Shown here one piece after another: positions 6,170 through 15,907 of a DNA stretch of 64,000 bases. Location: NCBI RefSeq assembly GCF_026586625.1, contig NZ_JAODIW010000008.1:266382-330381 (forward strand). Direction: 5' to 3'. This DNA is from Halobium salinum. GTDB taxonomy: Archaea; Halobacteriota; Halobacteria; Halobacteriales; Haloferacaceae. Numbering within the stretch: position 1 is the stretch's first letter; each line of letters opens with the position of its first letter. The translations under genes and the position numbers were made by a program. Under the pieces are notes generated by a model. The model was not told the DNA's origin, searched no databases, and saw only the letters and a list, made by a program, of their open reading frames with translations.

Positions 6170-9100
6170 CTGACACGTACTCTACGCCCTCCCGACCCTC
6201 CTCGCCGGGTTCGACGGGCGCGGCCGACTCGGGGAGGGACTCCCGGACGTCCTCGCGGCCGTGCTCCTCGATGGCCTCGTGGTAGGCGTCGGGCATCACC
6301 TTCACGAAGTCGCCCACAGCCGAGGACCAGTCGTCGAGCAGGTCGGCGGCCCGGTCGCTGCCGGTGTGGGCCGCGTGGTTCTCGACCAGCCGACGGAGCA
6401 TCGCCTCGTCGGACTCGTCGAGGCGCTCGTGGAGCGTCACCATCCCGGTGTTCGCCTTCTCGGGGAACTCGCCGTCGGGGTCGTAGACGTACGCCACGCC
6501 GCCGCTCATCCCGGCCGCGAAGTTCCGGCCGGTGTCGCCCAGGACGGCGACGACGCCGCCGGTCATGTACTCACAGCCGTGGTCGCCGACACCCTCGACG
6601 ACCGCCTTCGCGCCGGAGTTGCGCACCGCGAACCGCTCGCCGACCTGGCCGTTGACGTAGGTCTCGCCGTCGGTCGCGCCGTACAGGCAGACGTTCCCCG
6701 CGAGGATGTTCTCGCTCGCCTCGAAGGCCGCGTCCTCGGGCGTCCGGAGGACGACCGTCCCGCCGGAGAGCCCCTTCCCGACGTAGTCGTTCGCGGCGCC
6801 GGTCAGCCCCATCCGGACACCGCGCTGGAGGAAGGCCCCGAAGGATTGGCCGGCGGTGCCGCCGAACTCGCAGATGATGGTGTCGCGTGCGAGCCCCTCG
6901 CCTTCGGTCGCCGTGGAGATGCGGTTCGAGAGCAGCGCGCCGACCGCGCGGTCGACGTTCGAAACCTCGCCGTCGACGTGGACCGGCTCGCCGCGCTCGA
7001 TGGCGGCTTCGGCCTCCTCGAGGAGCGCCCAGTCGAGCTGGTCGTCGAGGTCCGAGTGAGCCTGTTCACGGGTCTTCCGGCGCTGGTCGCCTGCGGGCTC
7101 TGCGACGACCGCCGAGAGGTCGAGATGCTTCGCCTTCGGGTGGTCGGTGTCGCGCTGGGTGAGCACGGCGGGTCTGCCGACCATCTCGTCGAGGGAGCGG
7201 AAGCCCAACTCGGCCATGATCTCCCGAAGCTCCTGGGCGATGAACGTCATGTAGTTCACGACGTGGTCGGGCTGGCCGGGGAACCGCTGTCGGAGGTTCT
7301 CGTCCTGCGTCGCGACGCCGACCGGACAGGTGTTCTCGTGACACTGCCGGGCCATCACACAGCCGGAGGTGACTAGGGAGGCGGTGCCGAAGACGTACTC
7401 CTCGGCGCCGAGGAGGGCGGCGACGGCCACGTCGCGGCCGGTCTTCAGCCCGCCGTCGGCGGAGACGCGAATCCGGTCGCGCAGGCCCGTGGCGCGGAGC
7501 ATCTGGTTCGCCTCGGCGAGGCCGAGCTCCCAGGGGAGGCCCGCGTTCTTGATGCTCGTCTTCGGCGAGGCGCCGGTGCCGCCGTCGTGGCCGGAGATGT
7601 GGACCACGTCGGCGTTGGCCTTCGCGACGCCGGCGGCGATGGTGCCGATGCCGGCCTCGGAGACGAGCTTTACGTTGATCTCGGCCTCAGGGTTGGCGGC
7701 CTTCAGGTCGTGGATGAGCTGTTTGAGGTCCTCGATGGAGTAAATGTCGTGCAGCGGCGGCGGCGAGATGAGCCCGACGCCGGGGGTCGCGTAGCGCACG
7801 TGGGCGATCATCTCGTTCACCTTCGAGCCGGGGAGGTGGCCGCCCTCGCCGGGCTTCGACCCCTGTGCCATCTTTATCTGCAGTTCGTCGGCCTCGGCGA
7901 GATACTGGCTGGTGACGCCGAAGCGGCCGGAGGCGACCTGCTTGACGTTACACTCCTTCTCCGTACCGAAGCGCTCGGGCGGCTCGCCGCCCTCGCCGGA
8001 GTTCGACTTCCCGCCGATGCGGTTCATCGCGATGGAGTTGTTCTCGTGGGCCTCCGGGGAGAGGCTCCCGAGACTCATCGCGGCCGTGGAGAAGCGCTCG
8101 ACGATGTCGGACACCGGTTCGACCTCGTCGATGGGAACCGGGTCGCGGTCGGGGTCGAACTCCAGCAGACCCCGGAGCGTGGCGAGGTCCTCGGACTGGT
8201 CGTTCACGAGGTCGGCGAACTCGCCGTACCGCTCGTAGTCGCCGGAGCGGACGGCCTGCTGGAGCGTCCCGACCGTCTTCGGGTTCCAGCCGTGGTGGAG
8301 GCCGCCCGAGCGGTTCTCGTACTCGCCCTGCCGTTCGAGGTCGGGCGCGTCGCCGCCGAAGGCGACCTGGTGGCGGGTGAGCAGGTCGTCCTCTATCTGT
8401 TCGATGCTGATACCCTCCGTCCGAATCTCGGTGCCTTCGAAGTACTCGGCGACGAAGCCGGAGTCGAGCCCGACGGCCTCGAATATCTGGGCCCCCTGGT
8501 AGCTCTCGACCGTGGAGATGCCCATCTTCGCCATCGTCTTCAGCAGGCCGTCCTCCAGGGCCTTCCGGTAGGCCGCCTTCGCCTTCTCGGGGTCGGCGCC
8601 GTCCGGCCCGGAGACGATGTCCTCGATGGACTCGTAGGCGAGGTAGGGGTTCACCGCGCCCGCGCCGTAGCCGACGAGGGTCGCGAGGTGGTGGACCTCG
8701 CGGGGGTCGCCGGACTCGACGACGAGACCCGCCCGGTTTCTGAGACCGTCGCGGACGAGCGTGTGGTGGACCGCGCCGGTCGCGAGCAGGCTCGGCACCG
8801 CCACGCGGTCGGGGCCGACCGCTCGGTCCGAGAGGACCACGACGTCGGCGCCACCCTCGATGGCGTCGCGGGCGTCGTCGCGGACGCGCTCGACCGCCGC
8901 TTCGAGGTCGACGCCGCGCTCGTAGGTGGTGTCGACGACGACGGAGCGGAGGCCGTCGGCGCCGTCGTCACGGTCGCTCCCGTCGAGCGCCTTGACCGCC
9001 GCCGTCGCCTCGTCGGTCAGGACGGGCGAGTCGAGTACGAGTTGGCGGGCGTGTGCGGGCGACTCGCCGAGCAGGTTGCGCTGGTTCCCCAGCCGGGACT

Positions 9101-10814
9101 GCAGCGAGGTGACCAGCTCCTCGCGGATGTAGTCGAGCGGCGGGTTCGTCACCTGCGCGAACAGCTGTTTGAAGTAGGTGAACAGCGGCCGGTCCAACTC
9201 GGTGAGAACCGAGAGCGGCGTGTCGTCGCCCATCGACCCGACCGGGTCCTTCCCCTGTTTCGCCATCGGCTCGACGAGGTGGTTGAGCTGGTCGTGGGTG
9301 TAGCCGAAGGCGGCCTGGTGGGCGCGGACGGAGCGGTCGTCCGCGGCGAGTTCGCCGTCGCCGTCGTCCTCTGCGCCGTCGGGGTCGGTGTCCGTCTCCG
9401 CACCGTCGGCGCCGTCCGCGTCGAAGTCGGCCGCCTCGGCGTCGGCGAGCAGGTCGTCGAGGTGGCGCTGCTCCTCGCGGAGCCACTCGCCGTACTTCGG
9501 GTCGGTGAGCCCCTCGAACACCTCCTCGTCGGGGACGACGCGACCTTCCTCGGGGTCGGCGACGAACAGTTGGCCGGGTTGGAGGCGACCGCGTTCCTCG
9601 ATTTCGGCGGCGGGGGTGTCGAGGGCGCCGGCCTCGCTCGCCATCACCAGACGGCCGTCGGTCGTCACGTCGTAGCGGCAGGGACGGAGTCCGTTGCGGT
9701 CGAGCACGGCGGCGATGCGGTCGCCGTCGGTGGCGGCGACGAGCGCGGGACCGTCCCACGGTTCGACCAGCGAGGCGTGGAAGTCGTACCAGTCCTTGCG
9801 TCCCGCGTCCATCCGGTCGTCGCCCTCGAACGCCTCGGGGACGAGCATCCGGAGGACGTGAGGAAGGTCCCGCCCGCCTTGGAGGAGCAGTTCGACGGCG
9901 TTGTCGACGCTCGCGGTGTCGGATTGGTCCGCGCTCGTCACCGGCCGGAGGGTGTCGAGGTCGTCGCCGAGTTCGGGGTGTTCGAGGTCGTTCTCGCGGG
10001 CGCGCATCCAGTTGACGTTGCCGCGGATGGTGTTGATTTCGCCGTTGTGGATGACGTTCCGGTACGGGTGGGCGAGATGCCACGCCCCGAGGGTATTCGT
10101 CGAGAACCGGGCGTGGACGAGCGCGAGTTCGGACGACACGCGCTCGTCGGCCAGGTCGGGGTAGTACTCCCGGAGCTGTTCGGCCGTCAAGAGCCCCTTG
10201 TAGACGACCGTCTTTCGCGAGAGCGAGCAGACGTAGAACCGGCCCGCACCGTCGGTTTCGAGGGTCTCGACGGCCTTCTCGGCCGCGCGACGGGCGACGT
10301 ACAGCGCCCGGTCGAACTCCGAGAGGCCGCTGGCGCCGGGGTCGACGTCGACGCCGTCGTCGGGCGCGACGAACACCTGTCGCACGGCGGGTTCGTTCTC
10401 CAGTGCGGTCTCGCCGAGGCTCGCGTTGTCGGTCGGGACGTCGCGCCACGCGAGAACGTCGAGGTCGTAGTCGGCGAGTGTCGCCTCGAACGTCGACTCG
10501 ACGGCCTTGCGCGCGTCGTCGTCGGTCGGGACGAAGAGGGAGCCGACCGCGTACTCCTCCGGGAGGTCGGCGTCGACGACTTCGGCGAAGAAGGCGTCCG
10601 GCCGCTGGAGGAGGATGCCCGCGCCGTCACCCGTGTTCGGGTCCGCCCCCGTCGTTCCGCGGTGTTCGAGGTTCGCGAGTAGGTCGAGCCCGTCCGATAC
10701 GACGTCGTGGGAGCGACCCCCCTCGAGGTCGACGACGGCGCCGACCCCGCAGTTCGATCGCTCGTCGGTCGGGTCTGTCAGCCCGACCGACTCGTCGCTC
10801 CGTGGCTTGGTCAT
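6159..10814 (-). CDS. gltB: Glutamate synthase, large subunit
   Basis: This 1551-residue protein makes glutamate from glutamine and 2-oxoglutarate. Domains in order: a class II glutamine amidotransferase whose nucleophile is the Cys in NCGVGAVVD (about residue 23); a central domain (from about 510); an FMN/2-oxoglutarate barrel with the iron-sulphur cysteines in SGCVMARQCHENTCPVG (about 1145-1165); and a C-terminal GXGXG beta-helix (about 1290-1500). An acidic insert (about 460-490, Asp/Glu-rich) is a halophilic feature. No small subunit (gltD) is adjacent, so electrons may come from ferredoxin; this is inference. Start MTKPRSDES (10814) is preferred over 10829. The stop lies inside a repeat. 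Confidence 0.95.
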   Translation of the reverse strand: MTKPRSDESVGLTDPTDERSNCGVGAVVDLEGGRSHDVVSDGLDLLANLEHRGTTGADPNTGDGAGILLQRPDAFFAEVVDADLPEEYAVGSLFVPTDDDARKAVESTFEATLADYDLDVLAWRDVPTDNASLGETALENEPAVRQVFVAPDDGVDVDPGASGLSEFDRALYVARRAAEKAVETLETDGAGRFYVCSLSRKTVVYKGLLTAEQLREYYPDLADERVSSELALVHARFSTNTLGAWHLAHPYRNVIHNGEINTIRGNVNWMRARENDLEHPELGDDLDTLRPVTSADQSDTASVDNAVELLLQGGRDLPHVLRMLVPEAFEGDDRMDAGRKDWYDFHASLVEPWDGPALVAATDGDRIAAVLDRNGLRPCRYDVTTDGRLVMASEAGALDTPAAEIEERGRLQPGQLFVADPEEGRVVPDEEVFEGLTDPKYGEWLREEQRHLDDLLADAEAADFDADGADGAETDTDPDGAEDDGDGELAADDRSVRAHQAAFGYTHDQLNHLVEPMAKQGKDPVGSMGDDTPLSVLTELDRPLFTYFKQLFAQVTNPPLDYIREELVTSLQSRLGNQRNLLGESPAHARQLVLDSPVLTDEATAAVKALDGSDRDDGADGLRSVVVDTTYERGVDLEAAVERVRDDARDAIEGGADVVVLSDRAVGPDRVAVPSLLATGAVHHTLVRDGLRNRAGLVVESGDPREVHHLATLVGYGAGAVNPYLAYESIEDIVSGPDGADPEKAKAAYRKALEDGLLKTMAKMGISTVESYQGAQIFEAVGLDSGFVAEYFEGTEIRTEGISIEQIEDDLLTRHQVAFGGDAPDLERQGEYENRSGGLHHGWNPKTVGTLQQAVRSGDYERYGEFADLVNDQSEDLATLRGLLEFDPDRDPVPIDEVEPVSDIVERFSTAAMSLGSLSPEAHENNSIAMNRIGGKSNSGEGGEPPERFGTEKECNVKQVASGRFGVTSQYLAEADELQIKMAQGSKPGEGGHLPGSKVNEMIAHVRYATPGVGLISPPPLHDIYSIEDLKQLIHDLKAANPEAEINVKLVSEAGIGTIAAGVAKANADVVHISGHDGGTGASPKTSIKNAGLPWELGLAEANQMLRATGLRDRIRVSADGGLKTGRDVAVAALLGAEEYVFGTASLVTSGCVMARQCHENTCPVGVATQDENLRQRFPGQPDHVVNYMTFIAQELREIMAELGFRSLDEMVGRPAVLTQRDTDHPKAKHLDLSAVVAEPAGDQRRKTREQAHSDLDDQLDWALLEEAEAAIERGEPVHVDGEVSNVDRAVGALLSNRISTATEGEGLARDTIICEFGGTAGQSFGAFLQRGVRMGLTGAANDYVGKGLSGGTVVLRTPEDAAFEASENILAGNVCLYGATDGETYVNGQVGERFAVRNSGAKAVVEGVGDHGCEYMTGGVVAVLGDTGRNFAAGMSGGVAYVYDPDGEFPEKANTGMVTLHERLDESDEAMLRRLVENHAAHTGSDRAADLLDDWSSAVGDFVKVMPDAYHEAIEEHGREDVRESLPESAAPVEPGEEGREGVEYVSGDD

Positions 10815-10854
10815 ACACGTGCGGACCAATCACACAGGTAAGAGTCTACTCCTG

Positions 10855-10895
10855 AATGAATAAGGGTACATTTGTGTCATGGGTATGGATATAAG
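10855..10895 (-). promoter_or_regulatory. AT-rich promoter region of gltB with two TATA-like boxes
   Basis: Minus-strand CTTATTCATT (complement of 10855-10864) would place a start near 10830. CTTATATC (complement of 10888-10895) would place one near 10865, with a leader of about 50 nt. Two alternative starts would suit a nitrogen-regulated gene, but no known operator is recognised. Confidence 0.4.
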
Positions 10896-11018
10896 GTGTC
10901 TATGTCTCTCAAAGGATAGACTCGAATCCGAGTGAACAGTAGTGAGCGTCGGACCGGGGACTGAGCCACGCACGAAGCCCGGACGCCGACCGGCGCCGAC
11001 CGCGTGGGTCGGGGGCGC

Positions 11019-12497
11019 TCAGTACGACTTCGCGAAGTACGCCGTCTCCTCGGCGTCGTCGCCACAGACCGCACAGTCCTCGCCCTCGTGAACGTGCTTC
11101 TCCTCGTCGTCCTCGAAGGGGACCATCACGATTTCCGCCGCGATCTGTTCTTTGATTTCGGTCTCGCAGTCCTCCTCCCCACACCAGGGCGCACGGACGT
11201 AGCCGCCGTGCTGGCCGATGGTTCCGAGAATCTCGTTGCGCTCGGTCGCGTCGCGGACGCCCTCGGCGAGGGTCTCCTCCGCGGTCGCGTACAGCTTCGC
11301 GAACACCTCGTCTAAGTGCTCCTCCGTCGTCTCGACGATTCCCTCGCGGGAGACGGTCTCCTCGGCGCCGTCGGGGCGGTGGACGACCGTCACCTCGTCG
11401 TCTTCGACCTCGTGGGGGCCGATTTCGAAGCGGACGGGGACGCCCTTCAGCTCGTGTTCGTTGAACTTGAAGCCGGGGTTGCGCTCGTCGCGGTCGTCGA
11501 GTTCGACGCGCACGCCCGCCTCCTCGAGGTCGGCGGCGACGCCGGTGGCGTACTGGAGCACGTCGTCGCGGGTGTCGTCCTGCCAGATGGGGACGATGAC
11601 GACCTGCTCGGGGGCGACGGTGGGAGGCAGGACGAGCCCCTGGTCGTCGCTGTGGGTCATGATGAGCGCCCCGAGCGAGCGCCACGAGAGCCCCCACGAA
11701 GTGGTGTGAGCGGCCCGCTCCTCCTCGTCCTCGGCCGAGAACGTGAGGTCGAACGCCTCCGCGAACGACTGGCCGAGGTGGTGGCTCGTCGCCCCCTGCA
11801 CGGACTTCCCGTCGGGCATCAGCGCCTCGACCGTGGTGGTCGTGTGCGCGCCGGGGAACTTGTCGTGGTCGGGTTTCTGTCCCCGGAGCACGGGGATGGC
11901 GAGGGTGTCCCGGTAGAGGTCCTCGTACTGGTCGAGACGGGTCATCGTCTCGTTCCACGCCTCGTCGTGGGTCTCGTGGGCCGTGTGGCCCTCCTGCCAG
12001 AGGAACTCCTTGGTGCGGAAGAAGGGCTTCGTGTCCGTCGCCTCCCAACGCACGACCGAACACCACTGGTTCACGCGCAGGGGGAGGTCGCGGTGGCTCC
12101 GGACCCACTGGGCCATGTAGGGGGCGATGATGGACTCGCTGGTGGGACGGACGGCGAGGCGCTCCTCCAGTTCCTCGTAGCCGCCCTGCGTGACCCACGC
12201 CACCTCGGGGTCGAACCCCTCGACCACGTCCTTCTCCTTCTCCAGGTAGGACTCGGGGATGAACAGGGGGAAGTAGGCGTTCTGGACGCCCGTCGCCTTG
12301 AACGCGCCGTCGAGTTCGTTCTGGATGGACTCCCAGAGCGAGTACGCCCGGGGCCGGGTGACGATGAACCCGCTCATCCCCTCGGGACCGTAGTTCGCGA
12401 GTTCCGCCTTCTGTACGACTTCGGCGTACCACTCGCCGGTGTTGTACTCCTTGGACTCGGTGATTCCGAGGTCCTGTCCGTCGTCTGCGTCGCTCAT
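11019..12497 (-). CDS. proS: Prolyl-tRNA synthetase (archaeal/eukaryotic type)
   Basis: This 492-residue class II synthetase charges tRNA-Pro. The N-terminal catalytic core shows LAVRPTSESIIAPYMAQW, the motif 2 region VVRWEATDTKPFFRTKEFLWQEGHTAH and motif 3-like GLSWRSLGALIMTHSDDQGL. An anticodon-binding domain follows (VVIVPIW to about residue 400). The C-terminal zinc-type domain has cysteines in APWCGEEDCE and CAVCGDDAEE, and the protein ends in a conserved Tyr (FAKSY), as in archaeal ProRS. There is no editing insertion. Length is normal for the archaeal form. It is transcribed alone, about 200 nt upstream of gltB on the same strand. Confidence 0.95.
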   Translation of the reverse strand: MSDADDGQDLGITESKEYNTGEWYAEVVQKAELANYGPEGMSGFIVTRPRAYSLWESIQNELDGAFKATGVQNAYFPLFIPESYLEKEKDVVEGFDPEVAWVTQGGYEELEERLAVRPTSESIIAPYMAQWVRSHRDLPLRVNQWCSVVRWEATDTKPFFRTKEFLWQEGHTAHETHDEAWNETMTRLDQYEDLYRDTLAIPVLRGQKPDHDKFPGAHTTTTVEALMPDGKSVQGATSHHLGQSFAEAFDLTFSAEDEEERAAHTTSWGLSWRSLGALIMTHSDDQGLVLPPTVAPEQVVIVPIWQDDTRDDVLQYATGVAADLEEAGVRVELDDRDERNPGFKFNEHELKGVPVRFEIGPHEVEDDEVTVVHRPDGAEETVSREGIVETTEEHLDEVFAKLYATAEETLAEGVRDATERNEILGTIGQHGGYVRAPWCGEEDCETEIKEQIAAEIVMVPFEDDEEKHVHEGEDCAVCGDDAEETAYFAKSY

Positions 12498-12594
12498 TGT
12501 CGAATGGATTCGGTCGGGGGCGGTAAGCGTTCTGGAAGTGTGCTAGTCGGGAGGGGCGCCAACAGGTTGTTCGACAGCGGCCACGATGACCCCG

Positions 12595-12765
12595 AAAGCC
12601 CCCGGCGGTCTCGACTCGCGCGGCTCGCTGCGGTCCTCACTCACTCGCTCCGCTCGTTCGTTGCGGTCCTTTCGTCGTCACCAGAAGCCGCGGGCTTCTG
12701 GCTGGCTCACGAGAGCTTTGCTCTCGTGAACGCCGTGCTTCGCCGAGACCGTCGGCCCCTTTCAG
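12595..12765 (-). repeat. Dispersed double-hairpin element, copy 1
   Basis: In minus orientation: hairpin 1 TCACGAGAGC/GCTCTCGTGA (12707-12716 with 12720-12729, 3-nt loop); hairpin 2 CCAGAAGCC/GGCTTCTGG (12681-12689 with 12693-12701, 3-nt loop); then a conserved tract rich in GCGAG/GAACG/AGCGAG (about 12600-12675) ending in GGGGGCTTTC. A second copy with the same order is at 33295-33475. The element fills the 351-nt gap between proS and the next gene. Confidence 0.7.
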
Positions 12766-12848
12766 TCCCACCCACGGTAGTTCCGGACTCACGTCGAGCC
12801 TCCGAAATCGGACGCGTACCCCGGGATTTCGGCCGAGGGTCGTTCCCC

Positions 12849-13343
12849 TCACTCCTCGACCGGCTCCACCGCGAACGGGCTCTCCCCCTCGCGCCACTCC
12901 CAACCGGGCAGTCGCGTCTGAAAGCCCGCGGCGAGCGCCGCGTCGAGGTCGTCGGCGCCGGCCGTGTCGTCTTCGCCCTCGTGTGTGTGTACGTCCGCGA
13001 GGTGGAACGTCGCCTGTGCGAGCGTCGAGAGGGGCTGACCGCCGGCGACCGCGGCCGCGAGTTCCCGGCCCAGCACCTCGTCGACGACGAACCCGGGGTA
13101 GTCGCCCTCGACGTCGAGGTCACGGAGGAGGGCGACGAGGGCGGCGACGTTGACCGCGAGGTCGCCGTCGGCGAAGACGGCGTCCACCTCGGCGCGGTAT
13201 CGGGCCTCGGAGACGTGAGCGACCTCCGTCTCGAACAGTTCACCGAGGCGGTCGCGGGTGTCGTTGAGCAGTCCGACGACCGTCGGGGCGCGCTCGCGGC
13301 AGCGGTCGCGTTCGGCGGCGACCGTCTCGGGAGTGAGTCGCAT
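12849..13343 (-). CDS. Conserved haloarchaeal helical protein, unknown function
   Basis: This 164-residue acidic protein is predicted to be mainly helical (MRLTPETVAAERDRCRERA; HVSEARYRAEVDAVFADGDLAVNVAALVALL). It has two cysteine-free halves and an Asp-rich loop (HEGEDDTAGADD), and ends in a proline/glutamate tail. No motif identifies a function. The start at 13343 is chosen because the 34 residues upstream are basic and out of character. The 12.6-kb repeat element follows its 3' end. Confidence 0.65.
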   Translation of the reverse strand: MRLTPETVAAERDRCRERAPTVVGLLNDTRDRLGELFETEVAHVSEARYRAEVDAVFADGDLAVNVAALVALLRDLDVEGDYPGFVVDEVLGRELAAAVAGGQPLSTLAQATFHLADVHTHEGEDDTAGADDLDAALAAGFQTRLPGWEWREGESPFAVEPVEE

Positions 13344-13644
13344 ACTCGGAGCGACGGCTCCGGGACTCTTCGGCGTTACGTAGGGTGGTTCTAGCGTCGG
13401 TGGGGACGACGGCATTTGCGAAGCCCTTTTATAATCGGAGAGCAATTCAGCGAATAAGCGGGTTTTCGTGGCTCTTCCCGCAGTTCGACACTAACGAGAG
13501 TGTATTTCATCCGCCTATGCGCTTTCGCACGACCGGCAACGGACTCGCTCTCCCGGTCCCGGTGACCGACGGAGCGTCCCACTGTGTCCCACCCGGAGCG
13601 GGAGGGGAGACCCACGCCGCGACCCCGGCGGACCGTTTCGACCC
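13344..13644 (+). promoter_or_regulatory. Upstream region of the FttA gene with TATA box at 13427-13434
   Basis: This 301-nt gap contains TTTTATAA at 13427-13434, the best TATA element here. It predicts a start near 13460 and hence a 5' leader of about 180 nt, unusual in an organism that favours leaderless mRNAs. No ORF with acidic composition is seen. Confidence 0.45.
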
Positions 13645-15570
13645 ATGAGTTCAGTTGAGAAGCAACTCGAGGACCTGAAAGCAGAGATCGACGGCGAACT
13701 TCCGAGCGACATCACCGTCTCCGACGTCAAGTACGAGGGCCCGGAGCTGGTGGTGTACACGCGCCATCCAAAGGAGTTCGCGAGAAACGGCGACCTCGTC
13801 AGGAAGCTCGCCAGTAAACTGAGAAAGCGCATCACCGTGCGTCCGGACCCGGACGTGCTCTCGGACCCCCGCGAGGCCCGGGAGAAGGTGATGTCGGTCA
13901 TCCCGGAGGAGGCCGGCGTCACCGACCTCGACTTCCACGCCGACACCGGCGAGGTCGTCATCGAGGCCGAGAAGCCCGGCATGGTCATCGGCCGACACGG
14001 TTCGACGCTCCGGGAGATAACCAAGGAGGTCGGTTGGACCCCCGAGGTCGTCCGGACGCCGCCCATCGAGTCCTCGACGGTCTCGAACGTCCGGAACTTC
14101 CTCAAGCAGGAGCGCGAGGAGCGCCGCGACATCCTCGAGCGCGTCGGCCGGCAGATTCACCGCGAGGAGATGTCGAAAGACGAGTGGGTCCGCATCACCA
14201 CGCTCGGCTGCTGTCGCGAGGTCGGCCGCGCGAGCTTCATCCTCAACACGCCCGAGACCCGCATCCTCATCGACTGCGGTGACAAGCCCGGCGCCGAGGG
14301 CGAAGTGCCGTACCTGCAGGTGCCCGAGGCGCTCGGCGCCGGCCCGCAGAACATCGACGCGGTCGTCCTGACCCACGCCCACCTCGACCACTCCGCGCTC
14401 ATTCCCCTCCTGTTCAAGTACGGGTACGACGGGCCCATCTACTGCACCGAGCCGACGCGGGACCTGATGGGCCTCCTGACGCTCGACTACCTCGACGTGG
14501 CGAGCAAGGAGGGGCGCACGCCGCCGTACGAGTCCGAGATGGTGCGCGAGGCCATCAAACACTGCATCCCGCTGGAGTACGGCGACGTCACCGACATCGC
14601 GCCGGACGTGAAGCTCACCTTCCACAACGCGGGTCACATCCTCGGCTCCGCCGTCTCGCACTTCCACATCGGCGACGGCCTCTACAACGTCGCGTTCTCC
14701 GGCGACATCCACTACGAGGACACCCGCCTGTTCAACGGCGCCGTCAACGACTTCCCGCGCGTCGAGACGCTCGTGATGGAGTCGACCTACGGCGGACGCA
14801 ACGACTACCAGACCGACCAGGAGGACTCCGAGAAGACGCTCGTCGACGTCATCAACCGCACCCACGACCAGGGTGGGAAGGTGCTCATCCCGGCGTTCGC
14901 CGTCGGGCGCTCCCAGGAGATCATGCTCGTCCTCGAGGAGGCGATGCGCAAGGGGAAGATTCCGAGCATGCCCGTCCACCTCGACGGGATGATTTGGGAG
15001 GCGACGGCCATCCACACGACCTACCCCGAGTATCTCCGTGACGACCTCCGCGACCGTATCTTCCACGAGGACGAGAACCCGTTCCTCGCCGAGGAGTTCA
15101 ACCACATCGACGGGGGCGAGGACGAGCGCCAGGACGTCACCGACGGCGGCCCCGCAATCATCCTCTCGACCTCCGGGATGGTCACCGGCGGCCCCATCAT
15201 GTCCTGGCTCCGCCACCTCGGCACCGACCCCGACTCGAACCTCGTCTTCGTCGGCTACCAGGCCCAGGGGACCCTCGGGCGACGCATCCAGAGCGGCTGG
15301 GACGAGATTCCCGTCTCCGACCGGAACAGCTCCGGGCGGACGAGCACGCTGTCGCTCAAAATGGGCGTCGAGACCGTCGACGGGTTCTCCGGCCACGCCG
15401 ACCGACAGGGCCTCGAGAACTTCGTGAGTACGATGAACCCACGCCCGGAGAAGGTGCTCTGTGTCCACGGCGACGAACGCTCCGTACAGGACCTCTCCTC
15501 GGCGCTGTACCACGACTACAACATGCGGACGTTCGCCCCGAAGAACCTCGAAACGTTCCGATTCAAGTAG
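13645..15570 (+). CDS. fttA: Beta-CASP ribonuclease aCPSF1/FttA, transcription termination factor
   Basis: This 641-residue protein is the archaeal homologue of CPSF73. The N-terminal 150 residues form two KH-type RNA-binding domains (the second with VIGRHGSTLREI). The metallo-beta-lactamase domain follows, with HAHLDH (about residues 248-253), the AGHILGSA motif, SGDIHYED and the STYGG segment. The beta-CASP insert (residues about 400-560, FAVGRSQEIM, GYQAQGTLG) leads to FSGHADR and the final CVHGD. In archaea this enzyme cleaves nascent RNA at U-rich sites and terminates transcription in the cytoplasm. Length and all motifs are typical. It is monocistronic, with a long upstream region. Confidence 0.95.
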   Translation: MSSVEKQLEDLKAEIDGELPSDITVSDVKYEGPELVVYTRHPKEFARNGDLVRKLASKLRKRITVRPDPDVLSDPREAREKVMSVIPEEAGVTDLDFHADTGEVVIEAEKPGMVIGRHGSTLREITKEVGWTPEVVRTPPIESSTVSNVRNFLKQEREERRDILERVGRQIHREEMSKDEWVRITTLGCCREVGRASFILNTPETRILIDCGDKPGAEGEVPYLQVPEALGAGPQNIDAVVLTHAHLDHSALIPLLFKYGYDGPIYCTEPTRDLMGLLTLDYLDVASKEGRTPPYESEMVREAIKHCIPLEYGDVTDIAPDVKLTFHNAGHILGSAVSHFHIGDGLYNVAFSGDIHYEDTRLFNGAVNDFPRVETLVMESTYGGRNDYQTDQEDSEKTLVDVINRTHDQGGKVLIPAFAVGRSQEIMLVLEEAMRKGKIPSMPVHLDGMIWEATAIHTTYPEYLRDDLRDRIFHEDENPFLAEEFNHIDGGEDERQDVTDGGPAIILSTSGMVTGGPIMSWLRHLGTDPDSNLVFVGYQAQGTLGRRIQSGWDEIPVSDRNSSGRTSTLSLKMGVETVDGFSGHADRQGLENFVSTMNPRPEKVLCVHGDERSVQDLSSALYHDYNMRTFAPKNLETFRFK

Positions 15571-15907
15571 GTCGCCGGCGACCGGTTACGCCGAACGACC
15601 GTTCTCCCCGGTGTATTTTCCGTTCGGTCGGCTTTCGTTATAAGTCGCTTCGCCGTTGAAGCAGACGTACTTTATCAGTGTCGCCGCAAGTATCGGGCGT
15701 CCGGAAGGGGGCGAGTTCCGCGTCTTCAGACGGAGGGAGGGAACGACCCCACCGGCCGGACGCCGACCCCGCGGTCGGAAGGCGTGGCCCCACCCACCCA
15801 CCCCACGCGTCCGTTCCGTCCGCGGGGTTCGGCCGTCACACGGTCCAACTCTCCCCTTCGGGAGAGTTTCCCCCTACCGACCCGGAGCGGTCGTGTCGTC
15901 GTCCACC
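15571..15907 (+). promoter_or_regulatory. Intergenic region with U-tract and two TATA-like boxes
   Basis: Just past the FttA stop is a short U-tract (GTATTTTC, 15613-15620), a plausible terminator. Two plus-strand TATA-like boxes follow, TTATAA at 15638-15643 and TTTATC at 15670-15675, well upstream of the next ORF (15908). They predict transcripts starting near 15667 or 15700, with 200-240 nt before the zinc-ribbon gene. The intervening sequence has no convincing ORF and could be a long leader or a small RNA. Confidence 0.35.

Noticed and set aside
7587-10682. Long plus-strand open frame of about 1030 codons
   Set aside because: It is antisense to the glutamate synthase gene and exists because GC-rich third positions suppress stop codons. 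It is Val/Gly/Arg-rich with no domain.
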